From Stigmatella aurantiaca DW4/3-1 (GTDB lineage: Bacteria; Myxococcota; Myxococcia; Myxococcales; Myxococcaceae): a stretch of DNA of 64,000 nt. Below the pieces are notes generated by a model. That model was not told the origin of the DNA and did not search any database. It saw only the letters and a program-made list of their open reading frames with translations. Position numbers and translations under genes: made by a program. The stretch is taken from NCBI RefSeq assembly GCF_000165485.1, contig NC_014623.1, positions 6,528,893 to 6,592,892 of the forward strand, given 5' to 3'. Shown here piece by piece: positions 18,301 through 25,221 of this stretch. The first letter of the stretch is position 1. The number at the start of each line of letters is the position of its first letter.

Positions 18301-18730
18301 GTTCGCCTTCGAGCCCCACATGTGGTTCCGCTCCTTTCCGCAAGCGGCGGCCTCGCCCTTCTTCGCCCGGATTCTCGATACGATGCCCCAACAGACCCAA
18401 AGCCAGGAAGCGGCGGACACCGCGCCGCTGGAGGCCATCCGGACGGCCACGCCCGGACCGCGGCGCCAGCACCTCCTCCAATCTCACCTGGTGACGCAAC
18501 TGGGCGTCGTCACGGGGCTTCAGGCCGCCACGATTTCGCCCGACACCGCCTTCACCCTTCAGGGGTTGGACTCCCTCATGGCCGTCCAATTGCGAAACCT
18601 GGTCCGTACCTCCCTGGGCATCGAGCTGCCAATCAATGCCGTGTGGACCCACCCGACGCCCGCGAAGCTCGCCACCTACCTCGATGGGGTGCTCGGCCAG
18701 GACATCCGGACTCCCGGAGACCGTTCATGA
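12326..18730 (+). CDS. Type I polyketide synthase, single fully reducing module (KS-AT-DH-ER-KR-ACP)
   Basis: 2134 aa from the ATG at 12326, preceded by a run of seven G as ribosome site. The open frame extends upstream to 11906 but lacks coding character there. Domains: KS about 26-450 (Cys195 in 'VEAACASSLVS', His in 'ETHGTGTPVGDP' and 'KTNVGHTESAAG'); AT about 554-870 (Ser642 in 'GHSVGE'); DH about 905-1190 (His946 in 'LGDHRVRKVPVFPG', partner 'HPALLDSCLHAL'); ER about 1445-1755 ('HSAAGGVGLAALAIARARG'); KR about 1776-1960 ('TGGLRGLG', LDD motif, 'GNAGQGNYAAAN'); ACP about 2055-2125 (Ser2083 in 'GLDSLMA'). No methyltransferase, docking helices or terminal TE are seen. The DH motif HxxxGxxxxP has Lys for Gly. 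The layout equals mycocerosic-acid-synthase-like iterative PKSs, suggesting a saturated, possibly methyl-branched chain. The AT signature 'VAAH' does not settle malonyl versus methylmalonyl. Confidence 0.92.
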   Translation: MSSGTDQSAVLTSSVSQEPSLETRQEPIAVVGASCRLPGGLDSSLSLWRCLLEGRDVVQGGDPGNRWDNYFLPVPSDTEDSRLVRVGGYLKDIAGFDPAFFGIAPKEAACIDPQHRLLLEVTWEALENAGIPPRRLDGSQTGVFTGLSQTSYRDLIDPGENDVYHATGIVLSGASGRISYVLGTRGPSVTVEAACASSLVSIHLACQSLLTGESALALAGGVNINLDWRTTIGFTRAGMLSPQGRCHAFDSRANGFVRSEGSGMVVLKRLSDAERDGDRILAIVRGSAVNHVGHSQGLMMPSVSAQKQVLGKALARAGVEPGQVGLVETHGTGTPVGDPIEFEAVASLYGKGPGRCALGAVKTNVGHTESAAGVIGFIKTVMALQEGVVPPNLHFQSWNPQIPAQGTRLFVPTRVEPWPVRGESRFAAVSAFGVTGSNAHLVLEQAHRPTPSARVPAPRRRQEQERLFPLSAGSPDALRGSAARVASWLASEGADSPLGDIAHTLAVRRSHALHRAAVVASSREELAAGLRALAEGTPGKGTVTGRVEAASQPVWVFSGYGSQWEGMGRGLLDQDPAFTRVINELEPIAAREAGISLRQLITSTLPMDRMDVVQPLLYALQVALAATWRSHGVHPSAVVGHSVGEVAAAAAAGMLTLEQGMTVTCIRSRLLQRMAGGAMAVVGLCEEQVVEDLARQGQPGVSVAVVASPASTVISGDVQGVKLLMDHWSSQGHFVSPVAVQVAAHSPQVEPVLGELALALAALRPSPPQVPFYSTALDTPRAEAVCDAQYWVTNLRSPVRFSRAIEALLTDGHELFVELSPHALLTASIEETATAMGRGARVLPTLLREQPERTTFHTHLAALHCSGGRVDWSAMYPEGSLADLPATVWERRPYWPQKPTTPMLSHSSAHPLLGIQVQVPDDTGEGVRHVWKGDVGTAPHPWLGDHRVRKVPVFPGAAYIEMAIAAACEVFHCAPEHVRVTNVELQQLLLLTEHVEVCTVASPHRGKLRFEVLTRGAAGTWVCHARAELAHETNDVLATRSEREDLTAVHDTGGHETSALYRRLHKLGLNYGPAFSGLSRLVAGSLPSQGRWGQVSIPEAARLRQGRVWLHPALLDSCLHALATLVLEEAGGENEDSPWLPTSVAQIQLSGDPSKIQWCRAWIDASKDGAITGRLHLLDPAGALVGVLEGIQLIRMKPQQAVDALRDRLFQTVWEEVPLPRAEPLSPAGRWLILAEDGGKDFAKGLIEALAAHGAQGELLPETRPVQATSVTPSVSAAGASAPYQGLVFCASLPAKTDAPSQIDTLEGLKRISQVAGLVRAHAEGHTLPRLWLITHGARPVLPEDPVRPDQAALQGLARILNYEHPELRTTHIDSDPSAGPWQIAEELLAGRNEDEVAWRGGTRRVARLVSSPLRPNERLRPQPVSLRYGRDGFLLEDDGSGTLEGLRFVARERRPPRKDEVEVQVRVASLNFRDVMIALGILPFEGLGRPTLGADCAGVVTAVGSGVQHLRPGDRVMALAGGAQGTFSSFCLLPAHCAAKLPDGLSLEVAATLPATYGTAWYGLHRLARLAPGESVLIHSAAGGVGLAALAIARARGARILATAGDENKRAHLRDMGIDHVMDSRSLNFAAEVLQLTAGRGVDVILNSLAGDALRAGLEVLAPNGRFIEIGKKDLYGNSKVGLRVFRHGITFSSIDMKLLDPKRIQEVLQEVLDEVSSGRLPPLPYRLFPFAQATEAFRIMASGKHIGRLMVTLPDSGEHLVQPTPGSSQAVRVGGSYVITGGLRGLGLETARWLTSHKAGRVVLNGRSAPSEETLAIVEQLRSQGTEIDVVLGDISLPGTAQRLVAAANAGGRTLRGVVHAAVVLDDAPVARLDPDRISRVWQPKVAGAWNLHQATLGHDLDWWVAFSSQTSLVGNAGQGNYAAANSWLDAFVAWRRRQGLPALAINWGAWGEIGRAQDFKARGFTTIGTREGMTALEALLIHNRTSTGMFAFEPHMWFRSFPQAAASPFFARILDTMPQQTQSQEAADTAPLEAIRTATPGPRRQHLLQSHLVTQLGVVTGLQAATISPDTAFTLQGLDSLMAVQLRNLVRTSLGIELPINAVWTHPTPAKLATYLDGVLGQDIRTPGDRS

Positions 18731-19593
18731 GCGGCCGTCCTCTTCCCACAGTGGGAGCCGACGCATGGCTGGTCAACCTCCACCCACGGCCTTACGCCGG
18801 CATGCGCCTGTATTGCTTCCCCTGTTCCGGCGCGGGTGCTTCGACCTATCTCGGGTGGGTACGGCGGGTGGCGTCCTTCATCGATCTCTACGCCATCAAC
18901 CTGCCCGGACGGGAACACCGCGCCGCGGAGGCGCCCCTCGTCGACCTGGACGCCGTGGTGGACCATCTCTCGGAGGCCATCCATGCCCAGGAGGACTCGC
19001 GTCCCTTCGCCTTCTTCGGGCACAGCATGGGCGCATTGCTGGCGTTCGAGACCGCCCGCCGTCTGCGCAAGCAACGGCGGCCCACGCCCTGCTTGCTCGC
19101 GGTCTCTTCCGTGGCAGCCCCCCAGCTGGAATTCATGGCCCAACAAACCGCTCAGCTTCTGGCCAAGGATCCGGCGCGCCTCCTTCGCAACTTCTGTGCG
19201 GTTCAGCCGGAGGTGCTCGCTGACCCCAACGTGGCGTCAGCGGCCCTCCCTCCCCTGCTCGCCGACCTCGTCCTGCTGCTCCGGCACCACTACGTCCCGG
19301 AGGCCCCCTTGGACATTCCCCTGGCGATCTGCGGCTCCGATAAAGATCCGATGGTGCCCCTGGATCGGCTGTCCGCCTGGAAGGACCAGACGGTGTGCGA
19401 GTCCAGCCTGCACCTCTACCCCGGCGGCCACTTCTACTTGAACGAGTTGCTGCCAGAGCTCCTCTCGGACCTGAACGCGGAGTTCGCGACGGCCTACCAC
19501 GCCGTGGGTGAGCCGGGGGTGCAAGCGGTGGACGCGGACGGCCCCCCTGCCTCCCCTCCCGCGCCGGCCTTCGCTCTCCCCGACCGGGTGTGA
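18727..19593 (+). CDS. Type II thioesterase (alpha/beta hydrolase) coupled to the PKS
   Basis: 288 aa. The ATG overlaps the PKS stop (ATGA), indicating translational coupling. Family marks are 'RLYCFPCSGAGASTYLGW' near residue 27, the nucleophile Ser100 in 'FGHSMGALLAFE', 'GSDKDPMVPLDRLSAW' with the acid, and the C-terminal His in 'YPGGHFYLNE'. Stand-alone enzymes of this family remove stalled or wrong acyl groups from carrier proteins, and some release product. As the PKS lacks its own TE and no other release enzyme is nearby, this protein may also free the finished acyl chain. The last ~35 residues are a Pro/Ala-rich tail of no known function. Confidence 0.9.
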   Translation: MSGRPLPTVGADAWLVNLHPRPYAGMRLYCFPCSGAGASTYLGWVRRVASFIDLYAINLPGREHRAAEAPLVDLDAVVDHLSEAIHAQEDSRPFAFFGHSMGALLAFETARRLRKQRRPTPCLLAVSSVAAPQLEFMAQQTAQLLAKDPARLLRNFCAVQPEVLADPNVASAALPPLLADLVLLLRHHYVPEAPLDIPLAICGSDKDPMVPLDRLSAWKDQTVCESSLHLYPGGHFYLNELLPELLSDLNAEFATAYHAVGEPGVQAVDADGPPASPPAPAFALPDRV

Positions 19594-19620
19594 GCGAAGG
19601 CCGGGCACGGGCTGGCTCAC
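19590..19620. terminator. Possible bidirectional terminator between TE and GH16 genes
   Basis: GTGAGC (19590-19595) pairs with GCTCAC (19615-19620), and an inner GCC/GGC pair (19600-19602 with 19610-19612) extends it. It lies between the convergent stop codons of the thioesterase and GH16 genes. There is no strong U tract. Confidence 0.35.
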
Positions 19621-22097
19621 TTCAAGTCGAGATAATCGACCGAGAAGACGGAGCCTTCTGGGTGGCTCACACCGGTGAGACAAAGCGTCCCGGTGCCGCT
19701 CGCGGAGATCGCGGTGGAGATGTCCGTCAGGTGCGGAGAACTCCATCCTCCCGTCGCCGCACACAGGGCCAGCGTGCCGATCACGGTGCCGTTGAACTCC
19801 AGTTGGGCCTGGCCATGTGCATGGGGCGCGCCCACATGCGCTGTCGCGGTCTTGAGGCCCGACAGGTTCACATTGCTCCAGCAGAGCGAGTCGCCTCCTT
19901 CGAAGGAAACGACCTTGTCACCACTGTCGCCGCCCGGCTCGGCCTCACAGCAATCCAGCGAGGTCGCATTTTCCGCCTCCAAGCGCACTGGGGTTGCCTC
20001 TCCCGTGCCTGCGTCTGGAGTGCCCGCGTCTGGAGTGCCTGCGTCCGGAGTGCCCGCGTCCGGAGTGCCCGCATCGGGGGTGCCACCGTCCGGCCCCCCA
20101 CTGGCCGGGGCCGCGCACTGCCCCCAGCTGGCGCAGACTGTTCCCTGGCCGCAAGTGCCACAGGTACCGCCACAGCCATCCTCCCCACACAGCTTGCCCG
20201 TGCACTCCGGCTGGCAGGCATGGGCCACCGTGCCGAGATACATGTTGTCGATATAGAATTGCTTGCCGGTGTAGTTGACCCCACCGCTGTTGCCCAGATC
20301 GATCTCGAACTTGTACTTGTTCGTGGACGGGAGATGGAAGTCCGGAGGGGCACATGTCGTCCACGTGGTGCCCACCTCACAGGTGAAGACCGCGGCGACC
20401 GTCCAAGGGGCCTGCGCCTCGACGATCTTGATCGGCACGGGAATCGCCTCGCTCGCCTTCAGATCCACCTTCCACCGGTAAGTGGTCCCGCCTTGCAGCG
20501 TGAAGCCTTCCTGCCGAACCTGGACGCTGTAGCCCTGCCAGCCACCGTTGTCGACGCGCACCCACTGCACATAGCCGTGCGCTCCCCCCTCGTTGCGGAT
20601 GTCGGAGATCCCCTGACCGCCCTCGAAGAACAGGTCGCTGCGGTGGTAGGTGTAGTCTTCATTGAAGCCGCAGTTGCGGATGATGTTGTCCGCCGAGCCC
20701 GTCCCATCGCCATTCTGGCAAGCCGCCTGAGGGGCCTGCGCATAGCCTGAGTCGCGGTGGTACCAACGCACGTAGTCCACCTCGAGCTTCGCCTTGTCGC
20801 CATGCGCGGCCCAGTCGATGTTGAGGCACGAGCCCGGGGTCTCGTCGCACTTGCCATTCACGCACGCCGCGTTGTTGGCACACTGCGCGCTGGAGGTGCA
20901 CGTCCGGCCACTCCATCCCAGACAGCCCAGCTCACCTCCCACGGCGTTGTTGAGGATGAGGTACATGGGCTGACGGAACTCCGTCGCGTCGTCGCCGATG
21001 CTGAAGACCCCCACGGGCGTCCCCCCGTTCTGGGGCAGGTCGTCGATGTAGATCTTGAACCCGTTCTCATCCCAGAGAAAACCCCAGGTGTGCCATTGGT
21101 GGTAGTCGATGGTCTGCCCCGCCCACGTCGCCCGTGCGCCCCCCACGGTGTCATCACACTTGGCATCTCCGTTGTTGGGCCAGGAGCTGCAAGCATTCGG
21201 CTGCCACCCGCCAGGGCTGGCCGCCAGCTCCCCCGCTTCCGGATACTCGCGCCACAGCGTGTTGAGCCCCATGGCCTCGTTCAGGGGGTAGAGGATGGGG
21301 TTCTCCTTGATCTGGGAGTACTCCATGATGTCGATCTCGCCATTCATGGGCCAGCCCACGGTGTCCTCCCGGCCGCCGTTGGTGATGGCGTTGTTCGCAC
21401 CCAGCAGCCAGATGGCGGGCCACATCCCATTCGGCGGCGTCGTGCCCGCCGGCAACTCGGCGAAAGGCATTCGCGCCCGGAACTCGATGTAGCCGTACCG
21501 GAACTCCACCTTTTCATCGCTGCTGAGGCGGCCAGAGGTGTATTTCGTGCCATTGACCGGGGCGTTCGCCAGGCCGTTGAAGGGCGCGCACTCGTCGTGG
21601 TCCCAGACACCGTTCTGGTTCTGGTCATTCAGGCAATAGCCATTGGAGCAGGTGCCATTGACACCACATTGGCTGGTGGCTGTGCATTGTTGCCAAACGA
21701 CACAGTCCAGCGGCTCTTGCCTCGCGAGCAACGTGAGCTTGCCGTTCTCGACACAATAATTCCAACTGGCCGGGTGGTCCGTACACTCCCGGTTCGTGTA
21801 GGCCTGGAGCTCGTAGTTGACCCCCAGGTTCTCCTTTCCCCAGAAGTTCGCGTTGAGGCGCGACTTCGGCTGCCCTCCATTCAGGGTGCCCCCGAAGTCA
21901 TCCCCCCACGTCAACGTGTAGGGCTCTCCCGCGACGTTGATTTTCGAGGTGTCAGCCGACTCGAGCGCGGCCTCCTGGCAGACCGCTGGGACCGGAGCGG
22001 GGTCCTTCTTCGAGGAACAGCCCACCATTCCCAACCCGAGCGCCCAGATGCCGCAATGCATCAACGCCTGGGACCATGCTTTCCTGCTTCGCCTCAT
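19617..22097 (-). CDS. Glycoside hydrolase family 16 lipoprotein (beta-glucanase type) with Cys-rich module and C-terminal CBM-like domain
   Basis: 826 aa from the ATG at 22097, chosen because it directly precedes a lipoprotein signal (MRRSRKAWSQ, then a hydrophobic stretch ending GLGMVGC). The GH16 catalytic motif is 'GEIDIMEYS' near residue 254; the two Glu are nucleophile and acid/base. Family enzymes cut beta-1,3/1,4-glucans such as laminarin or fungal wall glucan. A carbohydrate-binding-like region lies at about 500-630, then a Cys-rich module ('CQPECTGKLCGEDGCGG') that recurs in the lysyl oxidase at 49012-51009. A (TPDAG)5 linker and a C-terminal domain with 'RLEAENATSLDCCE', typical of CBM6/35, follow. 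Probably a surface enzyme for attacking fungal or yeast prey walls. Confidence 0.87.
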   Translation of the reverse strand: MRRSRKAWSQALMHCGIWALGLGMVGCSSKKDPAPVPAVCQEAALESADTSKINVAGEPYTLTWGDDFGGTLNGGQPKSRLNANFWGKENLGVNYELQAYTNRECTDHPASWNYCVENGKLTLLARQEPLDCVVWQQCTATSQCGVNGTCSNGYCLNDQNQNGVWDHDECAPFNGLANAPVNGTKYTSGRLSSDEKVEFRYGYIEFRARMPFAELPAGTTPPNGMWPAIWLLGANNAITNGGREDTVGWPMNGEIDIMEYSQIKENPILYPLNEAMGLNTLWREYPEAGELAASPGGWQPNACSSWPNNGDAKCDDTVGGARATWAGQTIDYHQWHTWGFLWDENGFKIYIDDLPQNGGTPVGVFSIGDDATEFRQPMYLILNNAVGGELGCLGWSGRTCTSSAQCANNAACVNGKCDETPGSCLNIDWAAHGDKAKLEVDYVRWYHRDSGYAQAPQAACQNGDGTGSADNIIRNCGFNEDYTYHRSDLFFEGGQGISDIRNEGGAHGYVQWVRVDNGGWQGYSVQVRQEGFTLQGGTTYRWKVDLKASEAIPVPIKIVEAQAPWTVAAVFTCEVGTTWTTCAPPDFHLPSTNKYKFEIDLGNSGGVNYTGKQFYIDNMYLGTVAHACQPECTGKLCGEDGCGGTCGTCGQGTVCASWGQCAAPASGGPDGGTPDAGTPDAGTPDAGTPDAGTPDAGTGEATPVRLEAENATSLDCCEAEPGGDSGDKVVSFEGGDSLCWSNVNLSGLKTATAHVGAPHAHGQAQLEFNGTVIGTLALCAATGGWSSPHLTDISTAISASGTGTLCLTGVSHPEGSVFSVDYLDLK
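20011..20085. repeat. 15-bp tandem repeat x5 encoding the TPDAG linker
   Basis: Five near-identical 15-bp units (consensus gcgtctggagtgccc on the + strand) begin at 20011, 20026, 20041, 20056 and 20071. They encode the Thr-Pro-Asp-Ala-Gly linker of the GH16 protein. Copy number is probably variable by slippage. Confidence 0.9.
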
Positions 22098-22159
22098 TTC
22101 ACGACACCTTTCTGAGCCAACCCATGACAGCTCGGAAGAAATATCGTGAAACAGGTGTA

Positions 22160-23170
22160 TCAATCCACCTTCGCCGCAGAAAGCGTGGGCAGGGCTTTCA
22201 CCTGGAGTTGCTTCGAAGCGAGGAACTCCGGGTTGAGGAGCTTCGAGGCGTAGCGGCTGCCGTGGTCACACAAAAACGTTACGATTCGCAGTCCCTCACC
22301 CTGGTGCCGACGGGCGAGCTCATAGGCCGCGCGCACGTTGATGGCCGAGGACGTGCCCACCACCAGCGCGTCCTCACGCGCCAGGTGGAACAGCATCTCC
22401 AGCATCTCCTGGTCGGAGAGACGCAGAGCGTCATCCACCCGTGCACCGCGGAAGTTCGCCGTGAGGCGCATGATGCCGATTCCCTCGGTGATGGAGTTGC
22501 CCGAGGTCTCCAGCTTCCCTTCACGGACCCAGCAGTAGAGACCCGAGCCCTGGGGATCCACCAACACGACCTTCAAGGCGGGGTTCTTTTCCTTGAGATA
22601 CCGGCTGACGCCCGAGAGGGTCCCGCCGCTCCCCACCGCGCTGACCAACACATCCACACGGCCTTCGCACTGCTCCCAGATCTCGGGGCCCGTGGTCTCG
22701 TAATGGAAGTCCCCGTTGGCCGTGTTCTCGAACTGGTCCAGGCAAACCCAGCCATGCTCTTTCGCCAGCGCATGGGCACGGTGGTAGAAATGCGCGGGAT
22801 TGGAGAAGGGCACCACGGGGACCTTGCGGATCTCCACTCCCATGGCCTCCAGATACTCATACTTCTCGCGCGCCAGGTTATCCGGCATGGTGACGACCAT
22901 GCGGTAGCCGCGCTCGCGTCCCAGCAAGCCCAACCCAATGCCTGTGTTGCCAGCGGTTCCCTCGACCAAGGTGGCGCCCGGGGTGAGCCGGCCCTCGGTT
23001 TCCGCACGGTGAATCATCCCCTTGGCGGCGCGATCCTTGATGCTGCCGCCCGGGTTCATGAACTCCGCCTTGCCGAGGATGTCACAGCCGGTCAGCCGTG
23101 AGAGCGAACCGATGCGCAGCAAGGGCGTGTTACCCACCGCCTCCCAGAGAGAGCTGATGCGAGGAGCCAT
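22160..23170 (-). CDS. Cysteine synthase family PLP enzyme (O-acetylserine sulfhydrylase type)
   Basis: 336 aa. The fold-type II PLP signature is clear: Lys45 in 'NPGGSIKDRAAKGM' binds PLP, 'EGTAGNTGIGLG' is the substrate loop, and 'SAVGSGGTLSGVSRYLKE' is the phosphate-binding glycine loop. This identifies a cysteine synthase/cystathionine beta-synthase catalytic core without CBS domains. It would make cysteine from O-acetylserine and sulfide. It lies 8 bp downstream of the amidohydrolase stop on the same strand, so the two may be cotranscribed. The insertion 'QFENTANGDFHYETTGPEIW' is the usual helix of the family. A dedicated alternative substrate cannot be excluded. Confidence 0.88.
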   Translation of the reverse strand: MAPRISSLWEAVGNTPLLRIGSLSRLTGCDILGKAEFMNPGGSIKDRAAKGMIHRAETEGRLTPGATLVEGTAGNTGIGLGLLGRERGYRMVVTMPDNLAREKYEYLEAMGVEIRKVPVVPFSNPAHFYHRAHALAKEHGWVCLDQFENTANGDFHYETTGPEIWEQCEGRVDVLVSAVGSGGTLSGVSRYLKEKNPALKVVLVDPQGSGLYCWVREGKLETSGNSITEGIGIMRLTANFRGARVDDALRLSDQEMLEMLFHLAREDALVVGTSSAINVRAAYELARRHQGEGLRIVTFLCDHGSRYASKLLNPEFLASKQLQVKALPTLSAAKVD

Positions 23171-23178
23171 GCGCCTTC

Positions 23179-24576
23179 CTAGCGGACTTCCACACCTCGC
23201 CGCCAGAGGGCGTGGATGCTCCGGGTGTTGCGGATGTCCTGGGTGGGGTCCACCTCCAGCACCACCAGATCCGCCACCATGCCCGGAGCCACCCGCCCCC
23301 GGTCCTTCAGCCCCAGCAACTCGGCCGAGCCGCTCGTGGCCACACGCAGGGCCTGGGCAGGTGTCAGCCCCGCCTGGACCATCAGCTCCAGCTCCCGGTG
23401 CTCGGCGAAGCCCGGGATGCGTTGCGGCAGGGCACCCGAGTCGGTGCCAAAGCCAATCTTCACCCCGGCTTGGTGCAGCAGGAGCAGGTTCTCTTGGTTG
23501 ATGGCGACCGCCTTCCTCGCCTTCGCCGCCTCCGGGCTGGCGAGCGTCTCGCGCTGCCAGGTGAGATCCTCGAAATGCTGCTGCAGCGTGGGCTCCACCG
23601 CGGCCCGGAAAAACGGCTCATTCATCCAGGCGGGATGTTCGGCATAGATGTAGTTCGCCTCGTCCAGCTGAATCGTGGGGATGTACCAGACCTCCCGGTC
23701 CTTCATGGCTTGGATGAAGGCGTCATCCACCCGTTGATCCCTCACGCCGTGGGCAATGACGTCGACGCCCGCCTCGACCAGGGCCTTGGCATCTTCCAGA
23801 TCATGAATGTGAGCGGCGACTTTCACCCCATTGCGGTGGGCCTCGTCGATGGCGGCGCGGTAGAGCGCCGGGGCCAGCTTGGGCACCTTGCCTCCCATGC
23901 TGTCGACCCACAGCTTGACCATGTCGACACCTTGCTCGGCCATGTCGCGGACCACGGCGCGAGCCTCTTCGGCGGTCCGGGGTCTGGAGACCTGATCCTC
24001 CGCGACTTGCATCTGAGGTGGAGCCCCCTGGGGTGCGCCGATTCCGGGCCCTGCTCCATAGAGATCCGCGCCCGCGGTGTGGCCGTTCAGCTCCCTGCGC
24101 AGGGTGTAGAACAGGGGTGGGTTCATCCCCAGCGCGTTGACGGCCACCACACCGTACGCCTGGTACCGGGTCAACTGCTGGGCAACGAGCTCACGGGTGT
24201 AGAAGCTTCTCCCCATCTCCGTCCCCGAGGTGTGGCCCACGTGGGCATGGGCGACAATGAGACCGGGGAGGAGCGTCTTGCCGGTGTAGTCCACCACCCG
24301 GGCCCCCTTGGGAATCTCCACCGAGCCGCGCGGCCCCACCGCGCGGATGAGATCGCCTTCGAGCACCACCGTCGAGGGGCCACTCAGGATCTCGCCGTCG
24401 AACACACGTGCTCCCTCCAGGACGACCTTGGCGGAAGACGCGGCTGGCTTCGAGCCGTGAGCACAAGCGGCTGCCAGCAGGCAGGCAAGCATCGCGGCAG
24501 TCAGGGGAGAGAAGCGGCGCGGGGAAGCAAGGGTTGCCTTGCCTTCTTCCGTGTCGATGCATCCTTCAACCGTCAT
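23179..24576 (-). CDS. Metal-dependent amidohydrolase, predicted lipoprotein
   Basis: 465 aa from the ATG at 24576. A long N-region of ~28 residues precedes the hydrophobic stretch 'AAMLACLLAAAC', so Cys near 40 is a probable lipidation site. The amidohydrolase barrel is indicated by 'LLPGLIVAHAHVGH' (HxH metal ligands), 'KVAAHIHDLEDAKALVEAGVDVIAHGV' and 'KIGFGTDSGALPQRIPG' (Asp ligand). It ends with the small beta domain 'RGRVAPGMVADLVVLEVDP', typical of imidazolonepropionase/prolidase-like exported amidohydrolases. The substrate is unknown; related proteins act on cyclic amides or peptides. Located in the cell envelope, upstream of the cysteine synthase gene in the same direction. Confidence 0.86.
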   Translation of the reverse strand: MTVEGCIDTEEGKATLASPRRFSPLTAAMLACLLAAACAHGSKPAASSAKVVLEGARVFDGEILSGPSTVVLEGDLIRAVGPRGSVEIPKGARVVDYTGKTLLPGLIVAHAHVGHTSGTEMGRSFYTRELVAQQLTRYQAYGVVAVNALGMNPPLFYTLRRELNGHTAGADLYGAGPGIGAPQGAPPQMQVAEDQVSRPRTAEEARAVVRDMAEQGVDMVKLWVDSMGGKVPKLAPALYRAAIDEAHRNGVKVAAHIHDLEDAKALVEAGVDVIAHGVRDQRVDDAFIQAMKDREVWYIPTIQLDEANYIYAEHPAWMNEPFFRAAVEPTLQQHFEDLTWQRETLASPEAAKARKAVAINQENLLLLHQAGVKIGFGTDSGALPQRIPGFAEHRELELMVQAGLTPAQALRVATSGSAELLGLKDRGRVAPGMVADLVVLEVDPTQDIRNTRSIHALWRRGVEVR

Positions 24577-24664
24577 GTCTCCGAGCCTCCTGTGGGGTTC
24601 TGACCGCTCGTATCCCAACCGGGGGCCCTTCGACGCCGTCTGGGCGGTCTCTCCCAGGGATCTG

Positions 24665-25042
24665 TCATGAACCCGGCTCTTCTCCCGGGGAGCGATCCCG
24701 GGCCGCCAGCAGCAGGGGGCCCTTCCTCACGGACTCCTCCTCTTCAGGCCCCCGGGCCAGCGCCGCCATCACCTCGACCCGCCGGACCACGGCCGCGAGC
24801 CGGTGGGGTGCCACCGCGAAACGCTGCGAGACTTCCCGCACGTCCCCGGCGAACCGTTCGGCCCGGGGGCCGCGGCAGAGCGACAACCACTGGAGCACCC
24901 CCAACGAGCAGCCCAGCTCTGCGGCGAGCCCCTCTGGAGATTGGCCCTCGATGCGCTGGTACTGCTCGAACACATGGCCGAGCGTCCAGGGCTCCTGTCC
25001 TCCGCGCCGCGCTGCTGTCTTCAGCCAGTCCGGATTCGTCAT
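24665..25042 (-). CDS. Small hypothetical protein, possible HTH-like
   Basis: 125 aa from an ATG with GGGAGG upstream. I do not recognise a family. The first ~60 residues contain a pattern reminiscent of a helix-turn-helix, 'SPEGLAAELGCSLGVLQWLSLCRGP', followed by 'FAGDVREVSQRFAVAPHRLAAVVRRVEVMAAL', all predicted helical. The tail is Pro/Glu/Arg-rich. It is divergent from the haem-oxygenase-like gene (180 bp between starts), so a role as local regulator is possible but unproven. Codon bias supports a real gene. Confidence 0.65.
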   Translation of the reverse strand: MTNPDWLKTAARRGGQEPWTLGHVFEQYQRIEGQSPEGLAAELGCSLGVLQWLSLCRGPRAERFAGDVREVSQRFAVAPHRLAAVVRRVEVMAALARGPEEEESVRKGPLLLAARDRSPGEEPGS

Positions 25043-25221
25043 CGGAACCCTCCCTTCCGCTCCCTTTCGGAGTCCTCGCCCAGAGTTCGACAGGGCTGAT
25101 TTTTCCCAAGAAAACCGAGCCTCTGCTCGCACTCCTCTTTCTGGCGGCGAAAGAAAGGCAAGGCTCGCGGAGAGATTCTCTCCCGCGCCTCTTTCCCTTC
25201 ATCAACAAGAGGAGCTGTCCC

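Noticed and set aside
20011-20085. 15-bp tandem repeat as CRISPR or regulatory repeat
   Set aside because: Units are contiguous without spacers and encode a protein linker in frame.
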